Source: Gordoniibacillus chartarius
Lineage (GTDB): Bacteria; Bacillota; Bacilli; Paenibacillales; NBRC-103111
Length of the DNA stretch: 64,000 nt
Reading direction: 5' to 3'
Assembly: GCF_042432825.1 (NCBI RefSeq)
Contig: NZ_JBHLWN010000031.1
Location: forward strand, 62,001-126,000
Notes under the pieces: model-generated
What the model was told of the DNA's origin: nothing
Database searches by the model: none
Seen by the model: the letters and a program-made list of their open reading frames with translations, nothing else
In this document: positions 42,295-51,138 of the stretch, piece by piece
Numbering within the stretch: position 1 is the stretch's first letter
How the letters are laid out: every line of letters begins with the position of its first letter
Position numbers and translations under genes: made by a program

Positions 42295-43160
42295 ACAATA
42301 AAATCGGAGTCATTGTCGACAGCTTTCGAGCCGGCGTACGGGAAGGGCTCGTTAAAGCCAGAGCGGTCGGAGCGGAAGGCGTGCAAATCTATGCGGTTTC
42401 GGGAGAGATGGATCCTGCAAACTTAACGGCTGCCGCGCGGAAAGAATGGCGCGACTATATCGGCTCGTTAGGGCTGGAAATTTCAGCGCTTGTCGGCGAT
42501 CTTGGCGGACACGGCTTCCAGGACCGGTCAGAGAACGGCTGGAAGATCGAGAAATCCAAGCGCATTCTCGATCTGGCCGTTGACCTTGGCGCCCGGGTTG
42601 TCACGACGCATATCGGAATCGTTCCGGCGGATCCATCCGATGAAGTATATGCGGCGATGCATGAGGCTTGCCGGGAATTAAGCGAATACGCCATCGGCAT
42701 GGGCGCTTATTTTGCGATCGAAACGGGACCGGAGACGGCTGCGCACCTGAAGAGCTTCCTGGACGGCATCGGCTCGAAAGGGATGTCGGTCAACTTCGAT
42801 CCGGCTAACATGGTGATGGTTACCGGCGACGATCCGGTGCAGGGCGTGTATACGCTTCGCGACTATATCGTGCACACGCATGCGAAGGACGGCATCCGCT
42901 TGCGCGAGGTGGACCCGCGGCTCGTCTACGGCGCGCTCGGCTTCGATCCGCTCGATCACGCCAAGCTGGCCGATATGGCCGCCGAAGGCGACTCGTTCCG
43001 GGAAGTGCCTCTCGGCGAAGGCGCCGTCGATTGGGATCGTTACTTGCAGGCTCTGCAGGACATTGGCTACGAAGGCTATTTGACGATCGAGCGTGAGGTT
43101 GGCGAGAACCCGGAGGCGGATATCGCGCAGGCCGTACAGTTTCTGAAGCGATACCGGTAA
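42291..43160 (+). CDS. Second sugar phosphate isomerase/epimerase
   Basis: 289 residues from the ATG at 42291, overlapping the previous stop. TIM-barrel epimerase features: VIVDSFRAGVREGLVKARAV, GLEISALVGDLGGHGF, VVTTHIGIVP, YFAIETGPETAAH (metal Glu), MSVNFDPANMVMV, IVHTHAKDGIR and EGYLTIEREVG. It is only distantly related to the neighbouring isomerase, so not a recent duplicate. Last gene of the AraC-regulated operon; a strong terminator follows. Confidence 0.88.
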   Translation: MNNKIGVIVDSFRAGVREGLVKARAVGAEGVQIYAVSGEMDPANLTAAARKEWRDYIGSLGLEISALVGDLGGHGFQDRSENGWKIEKSKRILDLAVDLGARVVTTHIGIVPADPSDEVYAAMHEACRELSEYAIGMGAYFAIETGPETAAHLKSFLDGIGSKGMSVNFDPANMVMVTGDDPVQGVYTLRDYIVHTHAKDGIRLREVDPRLVYGALGFDPLDHAKLADMAAEGDSFREVPLGEGAVDWDRYLQALQDIGYEGYLTIEREVGENPEADIAQAVQFLKRYR

Positions 43161-43183
43161 TTGATGGCAGGCTGCCTAACGCG

Positions 43184-43221
43184 CGAAAGCCGATGCGGCT
43201 TCATATCCGCATCGGCTTTCG
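43184..43221. terminator. Bidirectional terminator between isomerase operon and small minus gene
   Basis: CGAAAGCCGATGCGG and CCGCATCGGCTTTCG form a perfect 15-base stem with an eight-base loop between convergent genes. Confidence 0.8.
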
Positions 43222-43234
43222 TCCGTGTCGTCTC

Positions 43235-43456
43235 CTACAATTCAATGGCGTGGAAGCGGGACAGCATCGCCGCTGTGAGCAGTGCGGTTTTGCTGTGCTC
43301 GATCGTCTGACTGCCGTGCTGGATGCGGATGACGTTCGTCTCTACAGGAGTGATGACCGTTCCCCGCCATGTAGCCGGCTGCTTTGATGTCTTTACATAC
43401 TTCAGTAAGCCATGAACTTCATCAAACACTTCATGATTTTTCAAGAGTCCATCCAT
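43235..43456 (-). CDS. Hypothetical 73-residue protein
   Basis: No family recognised. GGAGGAGAGTGACGTCGA precedes the ATG. Product starts MDGLLKNHEVFDEVHGLLKY, with a beta-rich middle (TWRGTVITPVETNVIRIQHG), and is soluble. A short conserved gene of Paenibacillus type is likely; role unknown. Confidence 0.5.
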   Translation of the reverse strand: MDGLLKNHEVFDEVHGLLKYVKTSKQPATWRGTVITPVETNVIRIQHGSQTIEHSKTALLTAAMLSRFHAIEL

Positions 43457-43607
43457 TCGACGTCACTCTCCTCCATTATTAACCATTGCCCTTTGGAGAA
43501 AAGATTCGACACAAAATTACGAATTCCTTGTTTATTATATGTAAAATGACGTAATCATCGCGTAACGAAGCTTACTGCTGCCGGCGCAACTGTCATTGCA
43601 CACAAAG

Positions 43608-43636
43608 GCTCCTTCCCGTATGTTCGCGGGAAGGAA
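43608..43636 (-). terminator. Terminator of the 115-residue hypothetical gene
   Basis: GTTCCTTCCCG/CGGGAAGGAGC stem; CTTTG follows on the minus strand. Confidence 0.6.
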
Positions 43637-43641
43637 CCTAT

Positions 43642-43989
43642 TCAACCGACATCCGACAAGACAAACGATTGCTGTACATGCTTGGCCGGCAGACGCGATT
43701 CCAGCCTACTCAGGAAAGGAACACCCTTGCGCATGAGCGAAAGCATGATGAAGCCGTACCGCTCATGCCGCGCCGGATTGCCGGAACGTCTCAATATATC
43801 CGCAAGCTCCTCAATCAGCTTCTCTTCGTCGGACAGCACAATGTCTTTGCGGCCGACCGTTACGACGGAACCGTCCTTCCGCCTGACCCGATATGACGGT
43901 TCAGCATATTTCAATCCGGTATTGCCTGCCACTTCGACCAATTCTACGCGTTCTTGCTGTGAGATCCACCAAGCTGTCGTTCCGCTCAT
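43642..43989 (-). CDS. Hypothetical 115-residue protein
   Basis: Start at ATG 43989 (GGTGGTGA upstream), giving MSGTTAWWISQQERVELVEV. The N-terminal half looks like a small beta-barrel with RRKDGSVVTVGRKDIVLSDEE; the rest is helical (LIEELADILRRSGN). No signal peptide. No family identified; a nucleic-acid-binding or DUF-type protein is only a guess. Confidence 0.5.
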   Translation of the reverse strand: MSGTTAWWISQQERVELVEVAGNTGLKYAEPSYRVRRKDGSVVTVGRKDIVLSDEEKLIEELADILRRSGNPARHERYGFIMLSLMRKGVPFLSRLESRLPAKHVQQSFVLSDVG

Positions 43990-44095
43990 GAGAATCACCA
44001 CCATTTTCCTAGTGTTCGCCTTCTGTTCCCATTATAACAGAACTTATGTTCGGTGTCTATATGCGATTCCGCGTCATGGTCCAGGCGGCTTCCCT

Positions 44096-44431
44096 TTATG
44101 CCTGAATCCGGTACGTAGCCCGCATCGTCTTGATGGTCAAGCCCCCGGCGCTTTCGGTATGCGAAACAAGGCCGTCCAATACGATCTCGTAGCCGTCGTC
44201 GGGGAGCTCGACCGGATCGTCCTCCGGATTATGGATCGTCCCCGATCCGACTAATCGCAGTGCGCGGCGGGGCGTGTAAGCGTCCGCAACGCTTTCGCGA
44301 TCGATCCGCTCCACCCGCTCCAGCTTCAGCCGAACCCGGTCTTTGTCCGTTCCTTCTTCTTTATCGATGGTGAGCACTTGGCCTTTGTGTCCATCGAACC
44401 ATACCGCCAGATCCTGTGCAGTTGCAATCAT
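44096..44431 (-). CDS. Hypothetical 111-residue protein
   Basis: AAGGGG precedes the ATG. Soluble beta-rich protein: MIATAQDLAVWFDGHKGQVL, then DRVRLKLERVERIDRE and DGYEIVLDGLVSHTESA. Not recognised. It stands between the 115-residue gene and a methyltransferase, all on the minus strand with separate spacing, so probably monocistronic. Confidence 0.55.
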   Translation of the reverse strand: MIATAQDLAVWFDGHKGQVLTIDKEEGTDKDRVRLKLERVERIDRESVADAYTPRRALRLVGSGTIHNPEDDPVELPDDGYEIVLDGLVSHTESAGGLTIKTMRATYRIQA

Positions 44432-44488
44432 GAGAGCACCCCTTCAGGTTCATTCTTCCATGATTAACATGCCCCGGGTCCGGTCCGT

Positions 44489-45211
44489 TTATTTGCGTCC
44501 GATGAGCAATCCGAATCCGAAGCTGGCGTGGTAAGCTGACATGATGTCGTCATAGGTTTTCGCCGTCTCCCAAACCGCTTCGTTCTCATACACGTCCGGG
44601 TCCAATTCTTGATGCAAATCGGGGTACCGAACGCTATCCTCCACCGTCATTACGGGAAATTCGGACGGCCGCCATATCGACGAGCTTGCAAAGCCCGCGC
44701 CCAGCAGCAGCTCTTTCCACTCCGACATGTTGTATAAACGGCGAACGCGGTAAAAATCCTTAACGGCCGCCAATCCTTCGGCGGGCAGCGGCCTGACGGC
44801 GATAATTTCGCGATCATACAAAGTGCCCCCGGAACAAAGGACCCTCGCGTATTCGGATAGCGCCAGCGGTACATCGGCGAAGATCGTGACGGACTCTGCG
44901 ATCACCGCGTCAAAGGAACCGCCAACGAATGGAAGCGCTTCAATCGATCCTTGCACGAACGTTACGGCGGCCTCCTCGGCGTCTGCGCGGCGCCTTGCCT
45001 TCGCCAGCATATCGTCCCGGATATCGAGCGCCGTCACGATACAGCCCATTTTCGCCAAATAGCACGCAGTGCGCCCCGTCCCGCAGCCAACCTCAAGCAC
45101 ACGGCAGCCCGGCTCGATCGGATGCTCCCGAAGCTGCTCCACCGTGGCGCTGAAGCCTCCGGGATGCGCGCTGCCGACCCCGAGCCTTGCCAGCATCTCC
45201 ATGTATTCCAT
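44489..45211 (-). CDS. Class I SAM-dependent methyltransferase
   Basis: 240 residues with motif I VLEVGCGTGRTACYLAKMG (about 38-56), the acidic loop ALDIRDDML (motif II), VTFVQGSIEALPF (motif III) and FDAVIAESVTIF (motif IV). Belongs to the Methyltransf_11/25 small-molecule group; the N-terminal GVGSAHPGGF resembles enzymes of quinone or sterol type, but the substrate cannot be told. AAAGGGGCGAGG precedes the ATG. Confidence 0.85.
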   Translation of the reverse strand: MEYMEMLARLGVGSAHPGGFSATVEQLREHPIEPGCRVLEVGCGTGRTACYLAKMGCIVTALDIRDDMLAKARRRADAEEAAVTFVQGSIEALPFVGGSFDAVIAESVTIFADVPLALSEYARVLCSGGTLYDREIIAVRPLPAEGLAAVKDFYRVRRLYNMSEWKELLLGAGFASSSIWRPSEFPVMTVEDSVRYPDLHQELDPDVYENEAVWETAKTYDDIMSAYHASFGFGLLIGRK

Positions 45212-45335
45212 GCGCCTCGCCCCTTTAAGATGGGTTGTATGCTATCGTATGGCGATTCGCCCTTATCCGGCATAGGCAAACGCACAGAAACCGGCAATTT
45301 CCATGTGAAAATCGTGCCGCTGCCGCAGCCTCCCC

Positions 45336-46058
45336 CTATTCGCTGCCGGCTTCACGGGGCAAAAAGCTGCGGATGTGCTGCTTGATGCAGTCCATACCGA
45401 TGGCAAAGCTCAGACCGTGATTGTCTTTCACCACGAAAGCGTTCATGCCGATCGCCTGCCCGTTTAAGTTAATGACCGGCCCCCCGCTGTTGCCCGGGTG
45501 AATCGCGCAATCCGTCTGCAAAATGTCCTCGTACAGCTTCTTGTTCTTCGTGCTGGCCATCCGCCGGTTCTTGGCGCTGACAATGCCGGTCGTAATCGTA
45601 TGCTCCAGTCCGAGAGGATTTCCGACGGAAATCACCAGCTCGCCGACTTTCGTTTTACCCGACGAACCTAGCGGCATCGCCGGAAGCGGCTTCGAAGCCC
45701 GGATCCGGAGCACGGCGATATCGCGGACCGGATCGCACCAAATAAGCTCCGCAGCATATTTATCACCGTTATACAGCTTGATTTGAATCGATTCCGCATT
45801 GTGAACGACGTGTTCGCTCGTCAGGATGTAACCGTCGCTGCGAATGATAAAGCCGGTACCTACGCTTTCCGTCGTAGCCGCATCGTCTGCGTAGGGCCAT
45901 CCGAACGGAATCGCGAACGAGCCCGAGCGCTGAGGCTTTGCCGGTCTTAGCTGCGCCCGGATGGAGATTACGCTGCGTTTGGCTTGCTGCGCAATGGGAA
46001 CGAACATATTGCCGGGATGCCGGTAGGCGGGTCGGTTGGCTCTCGTACGTCTTTTCAT
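45336..46058 (-). CDS. Trypsin-like (HtrA/DegP-type) serine protease domain, without PDZ or anchor
   Basis: 240 residues from ATG 46058 (GGAGGTG seven bases upstream). S1C protease core: VGTGFIIRSDGYILTSEHVV (catalytic His), CDPVRDIAVLRI (Asp) and HPGNSGGPVI (Ser). The family normally has an N-terminal membrane helix and one or more PDZ domains; here the protein starts with a basic MKRRTRANRP segment and stops right after the protease domain, so it is probably cytoplasmic or released. All triad residues are present. Monocistronic and divergent from citA. Confidence 0.87.
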   Translation of the reverse strand: MKRRTRANRPAYRHPGNMFVPIAQQAKRSVISIRAQLRPAKPQRSGSFAIPFGWPYADDAATTESVGTGFIIRSDGYILTSEHVVHNAESIQIKLYNGDKYAAELIWCDPVRDIAVLRIRASKPLPAMPLGSSGKTKVGELVISVGNPLGLEHTITTGIVSAKNRRMASTKNKKLYEDILQTDCAIHPGNSGGPVINLNGQAIGMNAFVVKDNHGLSFAIGMDCIKQHIRSFLPREAGSE

Positions 46059-46372
46059 GAACCACACCTCCGTTTCAAAATGTGGAGAAGCGAAAGCGGT
46101 TCATCCGCCTCTTAGTCTGTAGCAGTGTATGAAAGCTACTGTTCGTTCGTATAGGTAATTGCCCTCGCGCAGCTGCCTTTTATCCGTAGGCCCCCGGACG
46201 TATGATCACATATTTTTATCACACATATCCAAATATATAAATTTACAATATAGATATTTCGGAGTAAGCTTTAGTCAACAAACGATTCCCGACAAGTCCT
46301 GTGTAATTTTTACAGAAATACACTTTATTTCGTATCCTAATATCAAGCTCAGGTGTAAGGAGGAGCAAGCGC

Positions 46373-47482
46373 ATGGCGAAAGTAACAGGATTAGAAGGCG
46401 TAGTCGCCGCAGAAACCGATATCGGTCTAGTCGACGGCGAACGGGGGCATTTGATTTACCGGGGCTACTGGGCGAAGGATGTGGCGGTGCACTTCAGCTT
46501 TGAAGAGGCCGCTCATTTGCTGTGGTACGGAGAGCTGCCGGATGAAGGCGAGCTGTTTCGGCTGAAGGAGCGGCTGCAGGCGTACCGGGAGCTGCCCGCG
46601 TCTTTGCCGCCGCTGCTGGATGCGATGCCTAAGTCTCTCCCGACGATGAGCGTGCTGCAAGCAGCCGTCGCTTCGCTGACGGAGCCTGACGGCACGCCGG
46701 CCGCATGGCCTCCGGCTCCATCGCAAGCGGAACGGCTTACCGCGCTCCTGCCGGCAATTATCGCTTACCGTTACCGGCGCTCGAAGGGGCTCGACCCGGT
46801 TCAGCCTCACCCGGAGCTCGATCATGCCGCCAATTATTTGTATATGCTGACGGGGACTATCCCCGAGCCTGCGCACGCCAAAGCGCTGACGGCGTATCTC
46901 ATTCTGGGCATGGAGCACGGCATGAACGCTTCTACGTTCTCGGCGCGGGTAACTTCGTCGACCCAATCGGATATGTACGCGGCCGTAAGCGCTGCGATCG
47001 GGACGATGAAAGGGCCTCTGCACGGCGGAGCTCCGTCCGAAGTCATTGCGATGCTGGAGGATATAGGCACTGTCGAACGGGCCGAAGGGTGGCTGCGCGC
47101 CGTTCTGGAGCAAGGAGGCAGGCTGATGGGCTTCGGGCACCGCATCTACAAAACGAAGGATCCGCGGGCCGAGGCGCTGCGTACCGTAACCGAGAAGCTG
47201 ACTGGCGATACGGATTCCTTTAAGCTGGCGCTCCACGTCGAACAAACCGCCATTCGCCTGCTTGAGGAATACAAGCCCGGAAGGCGGCTCTACACGAACG
47301 TTGAATTTTTCGCGGCGGCCATTATGAGCGCCATTCAGCTCCCTGCCGAGCTGTTTACCCCTACGTTCACGGCGGCGCGCACGGTCGGCTGGACCGCGCA
47401 TGTACTGGAGCAGGCGGGGGTCAACCGCATCTTCCGTCCGCAATCGGTATACACCGGTCCGATGCCGACGCTCGGCGATTAA
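46373..47482 (+). CDS. citA: Citrate synthase, CitA type
   Basis: 369 residues. Close by eye to B. subtilis CitA along its length: GHLIYRGYWAKDVA, ILGMEHGMNASTFSARV, MKGPLHGGAPSEV, LMGFGHRIYKTKDPRAEALR, KPGRRLYTNVEFFAAAIM and FTPTFTAARTVGW. Catalytic His residues (GPLHGG, GFGHR) are present; the usual Asp of N-V-D-F is Glu, as I recall for CitA. It condenses oxaloacetate and acetyl-CoA (or a related acyl-CoA). GTAAGGAGGAGC precedes the ATG. The 46059-46372 interval is AT-rich promoter region with no gene seen. It is followed by a terminator inside the end of the convergent gene. Confidence 0.88.
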   Translation: MAKVTGLEGVVAAETDIGLVDGERGHLIYRGYWAKDVAVHFSFEEAAHLLWYGELPDEGELFRLKERLQAYRELPASLPPLLDAMPKSLPTMSVLQAAVASLTEPDGTPAAWPPAPSQAERLTALLPAIIAYRYRRSKGLDPVQPHPELDHAANYLYMLTGTIPEPAHAKALTAYLILGMEHGMNASTFSARVTSSTQSDMYAAVSAAIGTMKGPLHGGAPSEVIAMLEDIGTVERAEGWLRAVLEQGGRLMGFGHRIYKTKDPRAEALRTVTEKLTGDTDSFKLALHVEQTAIRLLEEYKPGRRLYTNVEFFAAAIMSAIQLPAELFTPTFTAARTVGWTAHVLEQAGVNRIFRPQSVYTGPMPTLGD

Positions 47483-47488
47483 TCTGCA

Positions 47489-48616
47489 TTACGAACGGGC
47501 CGGTACGCCGGCCTTTTCGCTTTCCTCCGGTACATACAGCCGCACGCAGTTTCTTCCCGAATGTTTCGCCATATACAGCGCTTTATCGGCCGCCTCGATC
47601 AGTCCCTCCAAAGGAACCGCCGGATAATTCGCTCCGCCTACCGATACCGTCAGCTTCAATTCAACGCCTCCCGGCAGCGGGAACGCCGTATTCTCAATCG
47701 TCATTCGTACCCGCTCCGCCACTTCCCGCAAGTAGCTGTTCGGACAATCCGGCAGCAGGATGGAAAACTCCTCCCCGCCGTTGCGCGAAACGATGTCAAA
47801 CGATCGTGCCGCCGTCCGCAGCAGCTTTGCCAATTCCTTCAAAATCAAATCGCCCGCCGGATGCCCGTACTTGTCGTTAACCTGCTTGAAATGATCGATA
47901 TCGATCATCAGCAGCGACAGCTTCTCGCCCTTCTTCTCGGCGTTCGTAGCGATTTCGTTGAAGATGCGGTCAAACGAGCGAACATTGTTGACTTGCGTTA
48001 AGTGATCCGTCGTCGCCTCCTCTTCCCTTTGTAAAAACAGCTGGTTCGAGCTCGTCACATATTTCACGAGATAAGCGGCGAACAGCTCCCCGCAAATGAC
48101 GGCGGGAATGAAGTGCAGAAGAATCGTCATAGCCGTCTCCCAAGGCAGCATAATCCAAACGCCGACTGCAATGCTGCAAACCGACAACAGCGTCGCCAGC
48201 GTCCATTTGGCCCAATAATTCAAACCCTTCCACTCGAAAATCAAGCCGGCGCCGACAGCCACCGCAACTACCATATACATGGAAGTAATCGATGCGCTCG
48301 TAATCCCGCCGAACAGCACAATCCGGCCGAGCTGGATGAACAACCCTGCAGTCAGCGAAGCAAGCAGCCCGCCGAGACTGGCTGCAACCAAAATGAACAC
48401 TTGCCGCAAATCGAACATCGAGCTGGGCGGAACGCTGACGCTGAAAAACATGATGAAGATTCCGAACAAACCGTTGACCAGCCCGATCGACAACCGCGCG
48501 GACCAGGTAGTGCGGGCTGAATAGATGTCGATTTTCTTGAAAATTCTACTGGAGAAGAAGATCAGGGTTGTGATGATCGCAATGTTGCTGATAACATCGA
48601 TTAACAGCGGTATCAC
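47489..48616 (-). CDS. Membrane diguanylate cyclase (5TMR-LYT-type sensor + GGDEF)
   Basis: 375 residues. About six membrane helices (1-190, with the LGGLLASLTAGLFIQLGRIV segment typical of 5TM-LYT sensors) followed by a GGDEF domain (about 205-360): TTDHLTQVNNVRSFDRIF, LLMIDIDHFKQVNDKYGH, active site RNGGEEF. An inhibitory I-site RSFD lies just before the active site, so product inhibition is expected. It makes c-di-GMP. The first codon is GTG (AAAGG nearby); the start is not certain. It ends inside the terminator of convergent citA. Confidence 0.87.
   Translation of the reverse strand: MIPLLIDVISNIAIITTLIFFSSRIFKKIDIYSARTTWSARLSIGLVNGLFGIFIMFFSVSVPPSSMFDLRQVFILVAASLGGLLASLTAGLFIQLGRIVLFGGITSASITSMYMVVAVAVGAGLIFEWKGLNYWAKWTLATLLSVCSIAVGVWIMLPWETAMTILLHFIPAVICGELFAAYLVKYVTSSNQLFLQREEEATTDHLTQVNNVRSFDRIFNEIATNAEKKGEKLSLLMIDIDHFKQVNDKYGHPAGDLILKELAKLLRTAARSFDIVSRNGGEEFSILLPDCPNSYLREVAERVRMTIENTAFPLPGGVELKLTVSVGGANYPAVPLEGLIEAADKALYMAKHSGRNCVRLYVPEESEKAGVPARS
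47498..47517 (+). terminator. Terminator of citA, within end of convergent gene
   Basis: GGCCGG-TACG-CCGGCC followed by TTTT; 15 bases after the citA stop. Confidence 0.8.
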
Positions 48617-48698
48617 CGACCTTTATCGCATGATACGACACATTTCTACATAAACCGTCTAATTCCTGCTGCTATTACGCCGTGCGCCCTACAAATAG

Positions 48699-48725
48699 AA
48701 AACCCGCTTCAAGAGAGCGGGTTTT
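48699..48725 (-). terminator. Terminator of small genes 48.7-49.1 kb
   Basis: AAAACCCGCT/AGCGGGTTTT stem spanning the stop of the 65-residue gene; T-rich on both strands. Confidence 0.7.
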
Positions 48726-48906
48726 CTTCAGAAGCGGCGCCGATATCGGCTCGCACATTTTCGCCGGTTGCATCATGTTTCACGTCGTTAATGCCGACGC
48801 TGGAATACGTGTAGATGTCATCCAGCTTTTCATCGCCGGCTTTGCCGATCTTCTCGGCCGATTGGGCATCGGTTACATCCATGTTACGTTCTTTACGGTC
48901 ACTCAT
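48709..48906 (-). CDS. Hypothetical 65-residue acidic protein
   Basis: ATG 48906 has GAGGGAACAAGG directly upstream. The product MSDRKERNMDVTDAQSAEKI and onward is acidic, without hydrophobic core, probably disordered. It resembles small Bacillales stress/spore-type proteins only in size and composition. No family recognised. Confidence 0.5.
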   Translation of the reverse strand: MSDRKERNMDVTDAQSAEKIGKAGDEKLDDIYTYSSVGINDVKHDATGENVRADIGAASEENPLS

Positions 48907-48939
48907 CCTTGTTCCCTCCCGTCGCATCGGCGCCTCGGC

Positions 48940-49116
48940 TTAATCCTCCGGAGTCCGGTCCAGATACAGCCTCGTCACTTCGGTGTAATCGCCGCTTTCG
49001 ATTTCCTCGGCTGTCGCTTCGTCTTCAAGCGGATCGTGCCCATGGATGCCGGGGGCCATTGTCGGTTCATGCCCTGCACCTCCATGCTCCCGCCGTTCAT
49101 CGGCTTGCTGTCCCAT
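48940..49116 (-). CDS. Hypothetical 58-residue acidic protein
   Basis: ATG 49116 is chosen because AGAGGTG lies six bases before it. The product MGQQADERREHGGAGHEPTM and onward is His/Glu/Asp-rich with the end YTEVTRLYLDRTPED. Upstream neighbour of the 65-residue gene on the same strand, 33 bases apart, so probably co-transcribed. Not recognised. Confidence 0.4.
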   Translation of the reverse strand: MGQQADERREHGGAGHEPTMAPGIHGHDPLEDEATAEEIESGDYTEVTRLYLDRTPED

Positions 49117-49176
49117 GTGCGCACCTCTCATCCTGATCTTACCGCCCTTTTACTATGTGCAGCAATGGCATGACAA

Positions 49177-49210
49177 ATACGCACCCCCCGCTCCATCGGG
49201 GAGTGCGTAT
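49177..49210 (-). terminator. Terminator of the GDPD gene
   Basis: ATACGCAC/GTGCGTAT stem enclosing a CCCCG/CGGGG inner stem, just after the stop at 49244. Confidence 0.65.
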
Positions 49211-49243
49211 ATTGCGGCGTTCACGAACCGCCGGCTGTGCTCT

Positions 49244-49972
49244 TTATTTCAACAACGCGGCTAACCGCGCCGGGTAATCGGTAATGATGCCCGAGACACC
49301 GGCGTCAATAAGACGCTTCAAGTCCGCCTCGCTGTTCGCCGTATACGGGTAAGTCCGCAGACCGGCGGCGCGCGCCTCCGCTACGTCGTCGGCACCGATC
49401 AGCTGGTGCTGCGGATGAAGCGACAGAATATCGGCGTTCAAGCTGCGGGCGTATCCCGCATGGGAGCCAAGATTCGCCGCGTACAGCAGACCGATGGCCG
49501 CCAGCGGCTCCTCGCGCTTCAGTCGAAGCATGCATTTATGATCGAACGACGAAATGACGACGTTATGGAAGCGGCCGCGGCTGCGCAACAATTCCAAGAC
49601 CGCCTTCTCCATCCGCCCTTCATACGAGTGCTTAATTTCTACATTAATGAGGATATGGTCCGGAACTATGTCGAGCACTTCGCCAAGCGTCGGTACATAT
49701 TGGCCGGTATAGCGCTCGTCGAACCAGCTTCCGGCATCGAGCTTGCGGATGTCCGCATAGACCGCTTCGAAGATCCAGCCGCTGCCGTTCGTCGTGCGGT
49801 CAAGCGTCGGATCGTGACAAACGACAATTTCGCCATCCTTCGACAAATGCACATCAAGCTCGATCCCTTCGGCGCCTTGCTTCAGCGCAAGTTCGAACGA
49901 AGCCAGCGTGTTTTCCGGCGCTTCGCCTGCGGCGCCGCGGTGTCCGATGATCAGCGGACGAGGTAAGGACAT
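49244..49972 (-). CDS. Cytoplasmic glycerophosphodiester phosphodiesterase (UgpQ type)
   Basis: 242 residues, the size of UgpQ-like enzymes. GDPD signatures: IIGHRGAAGEAPENTLASF (catalytic His and metal Glu), GIELDVHLSKDGEIVVCHD (second His), VEIKHSYEG and GIITDYPARL at the end. It hydrolyses glycerophosphodiesters to sn-glycerol-3-phosphate and an alcohol. No signal peptide. AAGGAGTTG precedes the ATG. Divergent from a Ugp-type importer with about 180 bases of shared upstream DNA, an arrangement that fits uptake and breakdown of the same substrate. Confidence 0.92.
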   Translation of the reverse strand: MSLPRPLIIGHRGAAGEAPENTLASFELALKQGAEGIELDVHLSKDGEIVVCHDPTLDRTTNGSGWIFEAVYADIRKLDAGSWFDERYTGQYVPTLGEVLDIVPDHILINVEIKHSYEGRMEKAVLELLRSRGRFHNVVISSFDHKCMLRLKREEPLAAIGLLYAANLGSHAGYARSLNADILSLHPQHQLIGADDVAEARAAGLRTYPYTANSEADLKRLIDAGVSGIITDYPARLAALLK

Positions 49973-50066
49973 CGTCGTACAACTCCTTTAGCTGCATACA
50001 AAGTAGGAATGCTTCTCCGTCATTATAGTGGATGCCTCTCGCTTCAGCCATAGCTTGCACCACGGT

Positions 50067-50131
50067 TTGACACTTCTCAACAAAATCTTAATAAAATATT
50101 GACACTTGGTAAACAAACCGCTTGTACACTT
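50067..50131 (+). promoter_or_regulatory. Upstream region of the Ugp-type operon with two TTGACACTT repeats
   Basis: TTGACACTT occurs at about 50067 and again at about 50098; each could be a -35. The second is followed after 17 bases by TTGTAC. Their repetition may also mark a regulator site shared with the divergent phosphodiesterase. Confidence 0.4.
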
Positions 50132-50154
50132 ACGGAGGATGTTTACGAGAAAGG

Positions 50155-51138
50155 ATGGGTTCAACCTTGGAATCGTTAGAACGGGAACTGTTACCAACGG
50201 CTCCTTCCGCAGCCTCCATGACGCCCGGCCCGAGAGCCGTCGGCAAGCTGTCGACGCTGAGCGGGATGCGCATCAGAGAGAACGTCTTGGCCATCGGATT
50301 CCTTGCACCTTCGTTACTCTTATTCGGCATTTTTTTGTTTTACCCGCTGATCCAATCCGTATATTTGAGCGCTCACTTAACGGATCCGCGCGGACGGATC
50401 GCCGCCTTCGTCGGGTTGGACAACTACGTCACCCTGCTTTCTTCGGAAGCGTTCTGGAACAGCCTGAAAGTAACGGGGCTCTTTACGCTGTATACCGTCC
50501 CGACCGGGATCGTCCTCGGGCTGATCATGGCGGCTCTGACCCATACGAAGCTGCGCTTCATGCGCGTGTTTCAATTTGTCTTTTCGCTGCCGCTTGCTCT
50601 TTCGGTCAGTACGACGGCGGTCATATGGATGATGCTGTTTCATCCGACGCTAGGCATGTTCAATTATTTTTTGCAATCCGCAGGCTTAGCTCCCGTACAG
50701 TGGCTGACGGATCCCGCGAACGCGCTCCTCTCCATCTCGCTGATGACCGTCTGGATGCATTCCGGGTTTAACTTTATCGTGCTGCTGAGCGGCATGCAGG
50801 GCATCTCCGACGATATTTACGACAGCGCCCGCATCGACGGCTCCGGCCCGATCCGGACGTTCGTCCAGATTGTCACGCCGCTGCTGTCGCCGACGATTTT
50901 CTTCTTGATCATCGTTTCGATCATCAACGCCTTCCAATCTTTCGGGCAAATGCACATTTTGACGAAGGGCGGTCCCGCAGGGGCCACGGAAGTGCTCGTG
51001 TATTCGATTTATAAAGAAGCGTTCGTCAATTATCAGTTCGGTACGGGCAGCGCCATGGCTCTCGTCCTGTTCGTCATCATTTTGATCTTGACGATCGTTC
51101 AATTCACCGTGCTGGAGAAGAAGGTGCATTATCAATGA
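50155..51138 (+). CDS. ABC transporter permease, UgpA/MalF type
   Basis: About 327 residues if started at the ATG at 50155; a TTG at 50167 is also possible, since the ribosome binding site spacing is ambiguous. A polar N-terminal tail of about 40 residues is followed by six membrane helices (first VLAIGFLAPSLLLFGIFLFY). The permease EAA loop that contacts the ATPase is present (YDSARIDGSGPIRTFVQIVTPLL). It forms a heterodimer with the next gene product. The context with a UgpB-like binding protein and GDPD points to glycerol-3-phosphate or glycerophosphodiester import. Confidence 0.9.
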   Translation: MGSTLESLERELLPTAPSAASMTPGPRAVGKLSTLSGMRIRENVLAIGFLAPSLLLFGIFLFYPLIQSVYLSAHLTDPRGRIAAFVGLDNYVTLLSSEAFWNSLKVTGLFTLYTVPTGIVLGLIMAALTHTKLRFMRVFQFVFSLPLALSVSTTAVIWMMLFHPTLGMFNYFLQSAGLAPVQWLTDPANALLSISLMTVWMHSGFNFIVLLSGMQGISDDIYDSARIDGSGPIRTFVQIVTPLLSPTIFFLIIVSIINAFQSFGQMHILTKGGPAGATEVLVYSIYKEAFVNYQFGTGSAMALVLFVIILILTIVQFTVLEKKVHYQ

